Position numbers and translations under genes: made by a program. This document shows positions 23,350 through 34,884 of a stretch of DNA of 64,000 nt, piece by piece. Each line of letters starts with the position of its first letter. Positions within the stretch are counted from its first letter, which is position 1. The stretch is from Galeruca laticollis. Lineage: Eukaryota > Arthropoda > Insecta > Coleoptera > Chrysomelidae. The stretch spans positions 43,268,951-43,332,950 of the forward strand of contig OY998178.1 of assembly GCA_963921935.1 (NCBI GenBank). Reading direction: 5' to 3'. The notes under the pieces are model-generated. The model was not told the DNA's origin and did no database searches. It saw only the letters and a list, made by a program, of their open reading frames with translations.

Positions 23350-23690
23350 CATATTAGAGAATTAGTGTTTTTAAATGAAACTCAAGGTCTCTAGTTAATT
23401 CCACAATATAATACAAGTTATTGAAAATTCTAAAAAAATGACAAGTTACATTCCATTTTATGCCTACCTGATGTTTAGTAGTTATATTTGGCTAGACCAA
23501 GAAGTAACCTAACTTGTGATTGGCTTAATATATGTTTATAGAAAAAAGAAGAAGATGTGATATTACAAATATTGAAGCTTAGATATTATTAGCCCTATGG
23601 TGATATCCTGGATATCATTTTTCCAATTAAGATCAGTATAACTGTGCAATGATATAGAAAACCAGGAAAACTATATCTGCTGATCTTTAA

Positions 23691-24717
23691 TTAACACTTA
23701 AGAAGACAGTTTATTAGTGGAGAACTCCCTAGATTTAACTGTTCATTGACAACTTCATATTGTGGGTTTCTTAAATGTCTTCTAATTTCCAGTTCTTCAA
23801 GGAAGTCCAGTTCTTGTTTCTTTTCACAAATATGCAGCACTTCTAGTTCTGTGTTAGGTGTCAATGAATGATTGGTGTCAAGTAGATGTTTTGCGTAGTG
23901 GGATTTATCTGGTTGTTTTAATCTGTATGCTCGTAAGTGCTCACTGTATCGTATTTCAAAATTCCTAAGGGTCTGACCCAAATAGACAGCATTACATTCT
24001 GGACATTTGAGTTTATATATACCTGACTTCTTTAATAGTGGCATTTTTGTTTTTACATTTAACAATTTTGTACTAACGTTACTTTCTGTTTTAAAAGAAA
24101 TTGTTGTATTCGTTGCTGAGGATATTATCTTTGAAATATTATTAGAAATATTTCCTGCATATGTGATGGTTTTATAAGTTTTAATTTCATCAGCTTGTTT
24201 AGGATATATTAGTTGTAATGCCACTTTTTCTTCTTTTTTACTAATTAGCTTATTTATCATATCTAATTGATAACCGTTAGATGTTGCTATTTGTCTAATT
24301 GTATTAATCTCTCTATCAAAATTACATTTGTTCATAGGAACTGAAAAAGCTCTATGTATCATTGAATTATATGCTGCTAGTCTGTGTGACACAGGGTGGT
24401 TAGAATTGAATGGAATTGTTACATCAGTTTGTGTTGGTTTTCGGTAAATTGAATAATCAAGTACATTATTAACTCTTTGAATTTTTAAATCAAGAAAATT
24501 GATTGAGCTATTTTCTTCAGTTTCTAATGTAAATTTAATTTTCGGGTGTAAATTATTGATGTGGTTGAAAAATACATCTAATTGTCGTTCACTACCCATA
24601 AAACAAGCTAATATGTCATCTACATATCTATACCAAAATAAAATATTTTTCGAAATATTACTTTCAAAGATCTTTCTTTCTAAATTGTCCATAAAAATGT
24701 TTGCTAAAATAGGTGAT
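23691..24717 (-). pseudogene. PLE ORF, 5'-truncated, left arm
   Basis: From the junction down it reads SPILANIFMDNLERKIF, then WYRYVDDILACF (the reverse transcriptase active site) and, near the C terminus, SGIYKLKCPECNAVYLGQT (GIY-YIG nuclease). It ends in a stop near 23691. Apart from the missing front half the frame is open. The upstream part of the longer open frame (24718-24773) is antisense to the other arm and not real coding sequence. Confidence 0.8.
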
Positions 24718-25577
24718 AATTTACACCCGAAAATTAAATTTACATTAGAAATTGAAGAAAATAGCTCAATCAATTTTCTTGATTTAAAAATTCAAAGAGT
24801 TAATAATGTACTTGATTATTCAATTTACCGAAAACCAACACAAACTGATGTAACAATTCCATTCAATTCTAACCACCCTGTGTCACACATACTAGCAGCA
24901 TATAATTCAATGATACATAGAGCTTTTTCAGTTACTATGAACAAATGTAATTTTGATAGAGAGATTAATACAATTAGACAAATAGCAAAATCTAACGGTT
25001 ATCCATTAGATATGATAAATAAGCTAATTAGTAAAAAGAAGAAAAAGTGGCATTACAACTAATATATCCTAAACAAGCTGATGAAATTAAAACTTATAAA
25101 ACCATCGCATATGCAGGAAATATTTCTAATAATATTTCAAAGATAATATCTTCAGCAACGGATACAACAATTTCTTTTAAAACAGAAAGTAACGTTAGTA
25201 CAAAATTGTTAAATGTAAAAACAAAAATACCACTAATAAAGAAGTCAGGTATATATAAACTCAAATGTCCAGAATGTAATGCTGTCTATTTGGGTCAGAC
25301 CCTTAGGAATTTTGAAATACGATACAGTGAGCACTTACGAGCATACAGATTAAAACAACCAGATAAATCCCACTACGCAAAACATCTACTTGACACCAAT
25401 CATTCATTGACACCTAACACAAAACTAGAAGTACTACATATTTGTGAAAAGAAACAAGAACTGGATTTCCTTGAAGAATTGGAAATTAGAAGACATTTAA
25501 GAAACCCACAATATGAAATTGTCAATGAACAGTTAAACCTAGGGAGTTCTCCACTAATAAACTGTCTTCTTAAGTGA
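24718..25577 (+). pseudogene. PLE ORF, 5'-truncated, right arm
   Basis: It enters inside the reverse transcriptase thumb (HPKIKFTLEIEENSSINFL). A one-base change in an A-rich run near 25045 shifts the frame after KLISKKKKKW. It then continues through SGIYKLKCPECNAVYLGQT to a stop at 25577. It matches the left arm closely, but the frame change and missing front make it non-functional. Confidence 0.8.
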
Positions 25578-25826
25578 TAATTGTAAAGATCAGCAGATAT
25601 AGTTTTCCTGGTTTTCTATATCATTGCACAGTTATACTGATCTTAATTGGAAAAATTATATCCAGGATATCACCATAGGGCTAATAATATCTAAGCTTCA
25701 ATATTTGTAATATCACATCTTCTTCTTTTTTCTATAAACATATATTAAGCCAATCACAAGTTAGGTTACTTCTTGGTCTAGCCAAATATAACTACTAAAC
25801 ATCAGGTAGGCATAAAATGAAATGTA

Positions 25827-25885
25827 ACTTCTGTCATTCTGACGATGATATTGATTTATCGAAACAATTGTCAATTTTTTAGAAT
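25827..25885 (+). ncRNA. Hammerhead ribozyme (type I) in PLE terminal region
   Basis: The order is TTCTGTCATT, then CTGACGA (CUGANGA core), a helix II formed by GATA and TATC around 25846-25860, GAAA, a minimal helix III ACAATTGT, and GTC, the cleavage triplet. After it, AAT pairs with ATT, and AGAA pairs with TTCT across an internal loop, giving helix I. All conserved core bases are present. Hammerheads with very short helix III are known from Penelope-like elements; activity here is inferred. Confidence 0.75.
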
Positions 25886-26005
25886 TTTCAATAACTTGTA
25901 TTATATTGTGGAATAAACTAGAGACCTTGAGTTTCATTTAAAAACACTAATATGAGCATATTCCACGAAGTAAGGGTCGAGACAGTCAATTTCATATTAG
26001 AGAAT

Positions 26006-27433
26006 GATAATAAAAATATATCAATATATAAAGAGACAAAGTTGAAAATCAACTGCAATAAATATCAAGGAAAAAGAGTGGAGTCAATATTTCAAGAATT
26101 TATTAACGGAAGAAGATGGGGAGTATGAAGAAGATGATATGACTGATAATGATACAGGGGTAGAATACGAAGAAAAACCGACCGGAGAGGAATGTAACGA
26201 CAAAGCAGGAGGGTCAGACGAAATAATAAATGAGCTGATAAAATAGGGGGGAGATGACCTAAGACATAAAATATTTAAAATCATGGAAATAATATGGAAA
26301 TCAGAAACAATGGCAAAATAATGGTCTACTGGTATGATTATACCAATAATGAAGAAAGGAAATCGTAATATTTGTAGCAATTATAGAGGAATTAGTTTAC
26401 TCAACACCGTATATAAAATACTAACAACGATAATAAATGAAAGGCTAAAAAAGGTAATGAAATCAACAATAGGGGAGTATCAAAAAGGTTTTCGGAGAAG
26501 AAAATCAACAGTAGATGCCATACATACTATGAATCAAGTAATTGAAAAATGTTATGAACACAATGTTGGAGTCCAAAGAAAGCTTTCGACAGCTTGAAAC
26601 GGAGGACAATCATAAAGGATATGGAACAATTAAATGTAGCACAAAAGATCATACGGTTGGTGAAAATGACGACAAAAGATTCTAGGGCAAAAGTAATGAC
26701 AAGGGAAGGTCCAAAGGAGGCGGGAAAAAGAGGATTAAAAATAAATCAGGAGAAAACAAAAAAATGGAAATGAAAAGAGAGAAGGAAGTCTACCAACCAG
26801 AAGCAGTAAAGTTAAATGAATTCAGTTTTGAAGTTGTTAACACCTTTAAGTATCTGGGAACAATTATTAGTAACAAAAATGACACAAAAATCGAGATAAG
26901 GCAAAGAATTCAAGCAGGGTATAGAGCATATAATAAATTTAAAAACATCAAGAGAATAAGCCGAGCAACAAAACTAAGAGTCTACAGGACGGCGATAAAA
27001 CCGGTAGTTACATATGCGGCCAGAAACTATGAGACTGACAAATGAGGACGAAGAGCAACTAAGGATATATGAAAGAAGAATAATTAGAAATATGTATGGA
27101 CCGCTCAAACTAGGGTATAACGAGTACCGAAGACTTATGAATTATGAAATTAGAAATATATTAGAAAATGAGGACCTAGTAAACACAATTAAATCAAAAA
27201 GGATTCGTTGGTACGGACATGTTAAAAGAATGGAGAAAGGACAGGAGGTGGGGAGAATTACAGAATGGAGACCGAATGAGGAAAGATTACAAGGAAGACC
27301 AAAAATTAGATGGGAAGATCAGGTTGTGAAAGATATAAAAATTTTGGGAGTACAAGGCGGGAAGAGACAGATGCTGGACAGAAAGGAGTGGAGAACAATT
27401 GTCGAAACTGCAAAAACCTCTAATAAATTGTAG
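26006..27433 (+). pseudogene. LINE ORF2 reverse transcriptase and C terminus, with internal deletion
   Basis: Resuming after the PLE, frames give IIPIMKKGNRNICSNYRGIS (the usual 'P--KKG----C-NYR-IS' block) and YQKGFRRRKSTVDAIHTMNQ. A further frame has PKKAFDSL (motif A, Asp present) at about 26573. After KVMTREG the text jumps directly to GLKINQEKTK, so motif B and the catalytic ADD motif are missing. The C terminus has FKYLGTIIS and KRIRWYGHVKRME, followed by GRPKIRWEDQVVKDI, and ends at 27433. Confidence 0.85.
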
Positions 27434-27520
27434 ATAAACAGCAAGAAAACGTGGGCTGACCCCCACAAGATACAGGGTCAAAAGAGCTCAATTTGAGCGA
27501 CTACAACTCCAACTGGAGTG

Positions 27521-28420
27521 TATAGCCTTGTATATATTTATGCTAATAGATCCAATATTGTATTTTTGTTTTGTTCCATTGGAGAAAAGACATTCATTTC
27601 AACTATGGCAATAATTGAACTTTCACAAGGAGTTTCACCGGTATAGTTTCTTGCAACTGGTTTGGCAGTCTCTTTGTTACTCATTTACGCTGTTTCCAAT
27701 TTCTTTGATAAATAATTCTCAACGTATACTCCGGTGACATTAGACGACTTCTATCCACAGTAACGTTTGATGTTTTTCAAAAAGGCGAGAATCTTGCTGT
27801 GTTTTGAAATATCTATATCTCTGTGCTCGCTTAAAGCAGTTTTCAACATAAAATATTTTATCCATAATGATGACGTCGCCAATTTGTGGTACCTCTTCAT
27901 TTATTTATCCTTTTTCACTACTTTTTTTCCCAATTATTATACTCGGCAAATACTTTTTCGTAGACGTCCTTCGACAGAGTTTCTCCAAGTATTTGTTCAT
28001 AAATGAACTCGTTCTCATAAATTTCCTGCATCTTTTTTTCTTTTTAGTTAAAATATTTATTTGTATACGTAGGGAGCGAAATGGCTTTTTCGCGTACCGA
28101 AAGGCAGGATAATCTTGAGGTAGCTAAAACGTGTCGCGGCCATGTATACACTATATTTTTCATGCAACCGTCAAAATTATAGAACTAGATAATTACAGAT
28201 ATAGTCATTTATGTACCAACTTTACTCCCAAGATGCATACATTATTTTTTCCATGGCCATTTGTTTCTATTTTGAAAGTAATTTGATAGTTCAAAAATGT
28301 TAACAGCAAACTGACACGAAGCTGAAAGTTGGTTTAAGGTTGCATCGTTCGACTACGGTTTTGACATTTGAAAGAACGAAAAATGAACTACACTAAACTC
28401 TCAGAAAGTATAGGGGAGGG
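27521..28420. other. Intergenic with faint coding-like relic
   Basis: On the minus strand around 28030-27590 the frames give text such as MQEIYENEFIYEQILGETL and, further on, TAKPVARNYTGETP, broken by stops. It may be a decayed transposon ORF, but I do not recognise it. Confidence 0.25.
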
Positions 28421-28836
28421 CGGGTCACAGTAGCCAGTTGGAAACAGTGGCCAGTTTGAAATAAGTTTAGAATGCATTCAGTATATGTGTTGCCATCTAG
28501 CAGTAAGCTGCGAAACTGTACAAAGAACAGTGTCCGTCATGTGTTCCTAAATTTGTCGCAAATTAGTTTTATTGCATTTTTGTGTCTATGGTGCAGCACG
28601 TGTAACAATCCGGTGCGTATTGTTTTTTGTACAATTACAATTTGATGTGATTTTTGACTACTTAGTTATATCGTGTTTTTATGCTAATAACCAACGCATG
28701 TTAGTAGCTAGAAACTTGCGAACAAAATTTTAGATAGGAAATTTGTTTAGAGGCTAGATTTGTACACAGTGGTCAGGGTAATTTGGGACAGAGTGGCCAC
28801 TCCTCACTATCAGACTTTGGTGGCCACTGTACCCCG
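28421..28836. mobile_element. Probable MITE, about 420 bp
   Basis: CGGGTCACAGTAGCCA (28421) faces TGGCCACTGTACCCCG (ending 28836). Subterminal copies of CAGTGGCCA-like motifs lie at about 28446 and 28785. The pattern of repeated ACAGTGGCCA motifs near both ends suggests transposase binding sites. No ORF is present. Confidence 0.6.
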
Positions 28837-29554
28837 TACTCATAATTAGTCAATTTGTGTTCAGCATTTCTCCTTCATCTTTTCTTTCAAGACTGGGGGC
28901 TAGGTGAATAGAACCATTTGAAAAATGCATCATTTATCTAAATCTTTTATGATTTTTACTATAAAAGTTTAATATTTATTACCCCAGAAATATATTTTCA
29001 GAACATTTTTGCACAAAACTAGTCTCGAAAGCTCGTCATGCATTAGGTTAATATGTAAAAATCTGTAATGTTTATTTAATCATACATGAAATAAAAAGTA
29101 ACGAGCTGTAATGGGTCAACTTCGTAATATACCTTGTTAATAATGTAATCCAAGATGTTTTAGAATTATTCTTTCAAAGCAAATGTATTTCAAGATTTTT
29201 ATATTCCATGCGCTTAATGTCCACTTTTAAAACATTGTATTGCATGCATGTTTCAGATGCATTTTCTTCACCTAAGAAAATTAATTGTTCGTGTAAGCTC
29301 TCATGTTGAAACGTTCTTCCGTGAATAAAATGCGATCAAAAAACTAAAATACAATAAATAATTATAACTCCAAAGGTAGCTTTAATACAACCGACCAATG
29401 ATCTCAACCAATTGAGTATAAAATAAATCATTTTTAATTATTAGTAAATATTTTCTTACATACATGAATAATTTATGTACACACAGAAACATAAAACGAA
29501 CTGAACATCAAAACATGCAATGATTATTTTTATTAGTGTGACACACCAAAACAT
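28837..29554. other. Intergenic, nothing recognised
   Basis: AT-rich, no supported feature. Confidence 0.4.
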
Positions 29555-31929
29555 TTATATCCCAAGATTTCTTCAAAAGAAACAAAGTACTGTTGTGCAA
29601 TTTCCTTTTATTAAAATTTCGCAGAGCGCTTTCGGCATTATGCCATCATCAGTGCGGTAACTATAAATTTGTGAATTACAATACGTAAAATTTGATAAAA
29701 TTCATATATACTTGTCAAAATCCCAAGACAGGGGCTTCCAAATTTGTACGTCTTTATTTATTTCGAGGTTCACATTTTGGGCTTTTGAACAGTGTTGAAA
29801 ATATATTTAAAAGATTAGAATTCAATAAAGTCACTAAAATCTGTACTATACATCTTTATGATCGACCATTTCACCAAGTTCTCGTAAGAAAAATTTATTC
29901 ACAAGAAACTGCAAAAACCCTAATTGACATTCCATTTCATCAAATGGGTTCCAAATCGTCGGAACATGGACAAAACATCGTGGTGGAATTGTTAAGTGAA
30001 GAGATTTTGTGACTCTCAACAGACAGGCAACTACCATCTACCAAAAATAATAAATTTGGAGACAGACTTGATATCCATCTAGTGAGGGCGGCGAAATCTA
30101 TGAAAACATTGGGATGCGCCAGACACGCGAGTGAAATGAAAATAAAATAAAGGCCAAAAAACAGGGCTCTATGAGGAAATTTAATTGATAAGAATTCGAT
30201 TGAATGATAGATAAATCGTATTAATGGAAGGATGAAGAATGGTAAGAATTAAAACAAAAAAAAAGTAAGAACTTAAGTGGAAGATAATAAAAAATTGAGA
30301 ATCACGATGTGGTTGCGGATGTAGTAGCTTTGGGCGAGATGCGACAGATAAAGGAATGGATTAGTTAAGGTGATACTGATACTATTAATTTACGGGGAGA
30401 TATAAAGTTCAGATAAAGTGTAAGCAAAGGAAAAGGCTATATTAACTTGTTTAGTCGAAATATTTGTGGTAACAAAACGCTAAGGAGAAGGATTTTTTAT
30501 ACGCATCTAGCACACCCCATAGCATTCTGGAATGTGAAATGTAATGAAAAACCAAAGTTACTGCATAAATTATGTGAAAGTTGATATTATAAGAGGTCGT
30601 CGCCCTAATCGTAGAGCCATTAGCTGTCTATCAAAAATAACAAATTTGGAGACAGCTCCTATAGATCACGGATGAGGGCGGCAACCTATAACAATTGCGA
30701 TCTGGTGAAATAATGGAAGAAAACTTATGTCAACCTGACGTCGTCATTGAAGGCCTTGTAGGAGTCTATGCAAAGGTGTAAATTTTCTATTTAAATTGAC
30801 TTGTGTGTTAAGGCATTTATTGTCTTTGTTTATCTCAGCTGTTATTTCGATGACCTCATAGAAATCTAATAGGTTGAAATTTCTGGTGTTAATACTTTTG
30901 AATAATGTTGAATTAGTTTCCGGTTCAATGGTTATTGTATTTAATACGCAAACCAAACGCTGATTTATCTGGATATTTTATATGCTCGCTTATATTCATT
31001 ACATTTCATATTTCAGAATGCATTGGGGTGTGCTAGACACCTATTTGAACATATAAAAAATCCTTCGCATTAAAAGTTTTTAACATTTGTATACTCCTTA
31101 GCGTTTTGTTTCCACAAATATTTCGACTAAACAAGTTAATATAGCCTTTTCTATTGCTTACCATTTATCTGAATTTTATATCTCCTTGTAAATTGAGACG
31201 CTTCAGTATCACTAATCCATCTCTATATCTGTCCAATCCCGCCCAAAGCTACTACATCAGCAACCACATCGTAATTGTCCATTTTTTATTATCTTCCACA
31301 TAAGTTTTTACTTTTTCGTTTGTTTTAACTCTTACCATTCTTCATCCTTCCATTCATACGTTTCATCTAGCATTCATCGAATTCTTATCAAATATATTTC
31401 CTCCTAGAGCCCTGTTTTTTGCCGTTTAATTTATTTTCATTTCATTCGCGTGTCTGGCGTATCCCAATGTTTTCATAGATTTCGCCGCCCTCACCAGATG
31501 GACATCAAGTCTGTCTCCAAGTTTATTATTTTTGGTAGATGATAGGTACCTGTCTGTCGAGGATGGCGAAATCTCTTCACTTAACAATTCCACCACGATG
31601 TTTGTCCATGTTCCGACGATTCAGAACACATTTGATGGAATGGAATGCCAATTAGGGTTTTTGCAGTTTCTTGTGAATAAGTGTCTCTAATGACAACTTG
31701 GCAAAATCGTCGATCATAAAGATGTATAGTACATATTTTTGTGATTTTATTGAATTTTAATCTTTTAAATATATTTTTAACACAGTTCAAAAACCCACAA
31801 TGTGAACCACGAAATAAATAAATATACAGGTTCGCAAAAATAGCTGAAAGTTTGAAAATGGACACGCCCACGATGCGCGTTGGTCTCAATACGGAAAGTA
31901 GGAGATAAGACAGTTGATGATTAAACTTT

Positions 31930-33326
31930 AACGAGTACAGAATTAGGTATAGTCTGCGAAAAAGTAGGTTTTGCGGCGAATAAAAATGGAATTTCAGTCG
32001 AAGTTGAAAGGAAAGTTTTAAATGGACAAACTCGAGAAGTGGTAGCAAATGTTATACATTTTATGAGAAGAGAGGCGGAAAATAACGGGCCATTGAAAGA
32101 TTTTAAAAAAGTCCAGGAGCGTGTGGTGTATTGGCAACAGGAGTCAGTTTAAGTAGTGTTCAACAAATGTCACGTTAAATTAAGTTAGTTGAAGACGGTC
32201 TTTTGAAACACCTAACAAAAAGAGAAAAAAACGCGCTTCAAATCCTGTCTAGATAATTTTCTCCGAAGGTATATCAATTTTTATATTACAGAAAAACAAG
32301 TTCCAACTTTGAAGCGTATTCATCGAAAATTTGTAGATGAGTATATTTATACAGGTACCCGAGAGTCTCTTCGGCATGTTATTAAATAATGGGATTTAGT
32401 TGGCGAAAAACTAGAACAAATAGGAAGTTGTTAATGGAAAAACCCGAAATGAGACATATGGACTTAACTTCTTACGAAGTATGAAACGTTATAGAGACGA
32501 AAATAGACCAATTATATATATGGACGAAACGTATATCTATTTGTGTCATAGTAATCAAAAAAGCTGGTCTGGTAGTTCCAACGAGCGGTTACATAAATCA
32601 GTATCAAAGGGACAGATGCGAATTATAGTACATGCTGGAGGTGAAAATGGTTTTGTGAAAAATGCTTACCTTAGATACAAATCTAGCGATAAAACCGGAG
32701 ATTATCACAATGCCATGAACGACGAAAACTACGAAAAGTGGGTGCAGGAGATGTTAGTAGCAAATTTACCACCAAATAGCGTTTCAATAATCGACAACGT
32801 ACTTTATCATAATGTACAGAGTGAAAAGGTACCAAATTTCTCTTGCAGAAAAGCCGAAATGCAGCAGTGGTTGACAAAGCGAAATATTGGATTTACAGCT
32901 GATATGCTTAAAGCAGATTTATACAATCTCATAAAGTTATACAAACCTCGGTACAAAATATACGAAAGCGATAAAATTCTTACAGATAAAGGACATTCCA
33001 TTTTACGATTACCTCCATATCATCCGGATTTAAATCCAATAGAGGTAGTATGGTCTTCTATGAAGCAATACGTTGTTGATAAAAATGTAACTTTTTTATT
33101 TTAAAAACGTACAAAGTTTGTGTGATGAATTCTTTTATTCATTCCGATAGAAGAGTGGAAAACTAGGTATAAAAAAATTGAACAAGATTATATGGCAAAA
33201 GAGCCTGCGTTTGATTTAGTTGTTGATGGCATAACAATAACTCTAGGATCTAATAATGACAGTAGTGAAAGTGGAACTGATGAAACCATCTCAGCTTCAG
33301 AGCCTGATGTATCAGAAATAATATGA
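31930..33326 (+). pseudogene. DDE transposase, IS630/mariner-like, catalytic domain mostly open
   Basis: The open part runs from ATG 32481. IIYMDETYIYLCHSNQKSW has the first catalytic Asp, SVSIIDNVLYHN the second, and LPPYHPDLNPIEVVWSSMKQ the final Glu. The N-terminal part (from about 31930) contains coding-like text such as MRREAENNGPLKDFKKVQER but is split by stops. A frame change near 33095 separates the body from an acidic tail ending in SEPDVSEII at 33326. All three catalytic acids survive, which suggests fairly recent decay. Confidence 0.75.
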
Positions 33327-33992
33327 ACGTGAGGTATACCCAAACAACACAAGTACATCCCCTGTACATCCCAGGGACGTCCTTCATTTGTTACTAGGAC
33401 GTCCCTAGGATATCCTTTATCGGGACATGATACATACTAGGGACGTCCCAGGAACTTCTACTTTCCACCAAAAAGGACACACAAGGGATGTCCTTTTGGT
33501 ACGTCCCAGGGATGTACCATATCCCGACGAAGGACATCAAAGGGCTACCTTAGGGATCATCCCATGAACATTCCTGGGATATATAAAGTACATCCCATGG
33601 ACGTCCTCGAATGTCCTTTTTTCATTTATTTAATTTGAAATATTCCATAGAAAATATGAAGAAATAAATAAAATCCAAAGATTTTTAACACAAAACCACT
33701 TTAATGAAAAATAACAAGTATCACAGAATTAAATAAAATATTTAAAAAAAATCGACAAACAAAAACTCATTCTATCCATAAATGTATATGATAATAAACT
33801 AAACAAAAACATATATTCATATGGCAATAAACAAAATAAAAATTGACGAAAGAATTAAAAACTGTACAGATATATATTAGCTAAGTGTTTCATTTGATGT
33901 TGGCATTGTCTCATCTTTTTCTCTGAGGCTTTTTTCCTTTGCTCTCCTGAAGAACTTCTGTAAAGCCTCTTCAATTTGTTTTTGGTTACCAA

Positions 33993-34039
33993 TATATATT
34001 GTGGAATTAACTAGAAATAGTAAGTTTCATTTAAAACAC
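33993..34039 (+). repeat. Short Penelope-like terminal fragment
   Basis: ATATTGTGGAATTAACTAG followed by AGTAAGTTTCATTTAAAACAC matches the end of the diverged PLE copy at 58468-58508. Only about 47 bases remain. Confidence 0.65.
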
Positions 34040-34218
34040 CAACCTTCAAACTCAACTTATTATACCTCCTCAACTAGAAAATATTCAACTTTAACTTCAC
34101 AATTTTTACAAAACAAAAGTACACATCACATTCATAACACACTTTTCACTGCTTTTTACATCCAATCAAACCAAGAAAAGTTAGGTTAGAAACGTGCGTA
34201 TTTGACTGGCATTTAGAC

Positions 34219-34542
34219 AAAGGAATACGATCCCCCAAGTGCGCATGTTGCATGAACAGAATTGAATTTTATTGGTAGCGGGAAATTTAAATGACAAGAC
34301 AGCTGCATGCAAGTTGAAAATGCATGATGTAGTTTTTCGCTTGCGATTTACACACAAACCCAACCTGAGCAAGCTAACATAGCTTGAAGTTTGAAAATTC
34401 TTGAATTTTTAGCCAACCCTAACTTGACTTGACTTACCTTACTAGACAGAATAATTCATACAAAATTGTTAGCGATACCGTTAATGAGTTGAAAAAAATC
34501 TGTTCATGTGATATGCGCACTTCGAGGATCAAATTCCTATAT
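34219..34542. repeat. Inverted-repeat pair, probable small MITE
   Basis: AGGAATACGATCCCCCAAGT at 34221 and following bases face TGCGCACTTCGAGGATCAAA-type sequence ending near 34541. The arms are about 40 bp at roughly 75-80% identity. Confidence 0.6.
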
Positions 34543-34820
34543 ATCCATTATTTTCCAGGAAAACAAAAATTTTCAAATGAAGGTAATATCAAGTTTGAAT
34601 TTTCATTGGACATTTTGATAAGTTTCAATGATTCTTATATGTAAAATGATATTAGAAATACCAGAGACATGAATGGGACAACCTATGGATATACCAGATG
34701 TGATGTCCTCTGGATAATATCTGCAGGACATACCATGGATATCCCAATCATGTCCTTGTACCGCGGTACATGAAAGAGACATACCTAGGGCATCCCTGTG
34801 TTGTTAGGGTACTTTTATTG

Positions 34821-34884
34821 GTACAAATAAATTTCACTATTCCACGATTAAATATCATCGTGGAATAGTGAAATTTATCTGTAC
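34821..34884. repeat. Near-perfect hairpin, 28-bp arms
   Basis: GTACAAATAAATTTCACTAT and the bases that follow, up to CCACGAT, face ATCGTGGAATAGTGAAATTT and the bases after it. There is one mismatch and a loop of about 8 bases. Confidence 0.85.

Larger units (their letters stand above)
23363..25992. mobile_element. Penelope-like element insertion, two inverted partial copies
   Basis: The insertion begins TAGTGTTTTTAAATGAAAC and ends GAGACAGTCAATTTC, the same limits as the insertion at 48164-55253. It is flanked by CATATTAGAGAAT on both sides (23350-23362 and 25993-26005). The left half (to about 24717) is a minus-strand copy of the PLE 3' half. The right half is the same part on the plus strand, so the two form a hairpin with arms of about 1.3 kb. 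Both arms carry the end of the reverse transcriptase and the GIY-YIG nuclease. Confidence 0.9.
21230..27520 (+). mobile_element. APE-type LINE (CFDP2-like), split by a Penelope-like element
   Basis: An ORF1 with coiled coil, an endonuclease/reverse transcriptase ORF2 and a short 3' tail run in one direction. The element is interrupted at 23362 by the PLE (23363-25992) and resumes after the duplicated CATATTAGAGAAT at 25993-26005. Stops and a deletion in the reverse transcriptase make it inactive. The 5' limit is approximate, and the 3' end lies shortly after the ORF2 stop at 27433. Confidence 0.85.
33337..34811. mobile_element. Non-autonomous element with clusters of GGGACGTCC-like motifs at both ends
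   Basis: The left end CCCAAACAACACAAGTAC and the inverse of the right end GTGTTGTTAGGG give an inverted repeat of about 14 bases with TA at both borders. About 300 bases at the left end and 150 at the right hold many forward and reverse copies of GGGACGTCC, GGGATGTCC, GGATATCC and GGACAT. Dense subterminal arrays of this kind are typical transposase binding sites. No transposase is present; the middle holds other repeats. Confidence 0.7.

Noticed and set aside
29692..30012. 106-codon open frame in the left foldback arm, with a similar frame on the minus strand in the right arm
   Set aside because: Its counterpart is the inverted repeat copy, and the similarity reflects the foldback arms, not coding constraint; no recognisable domain.
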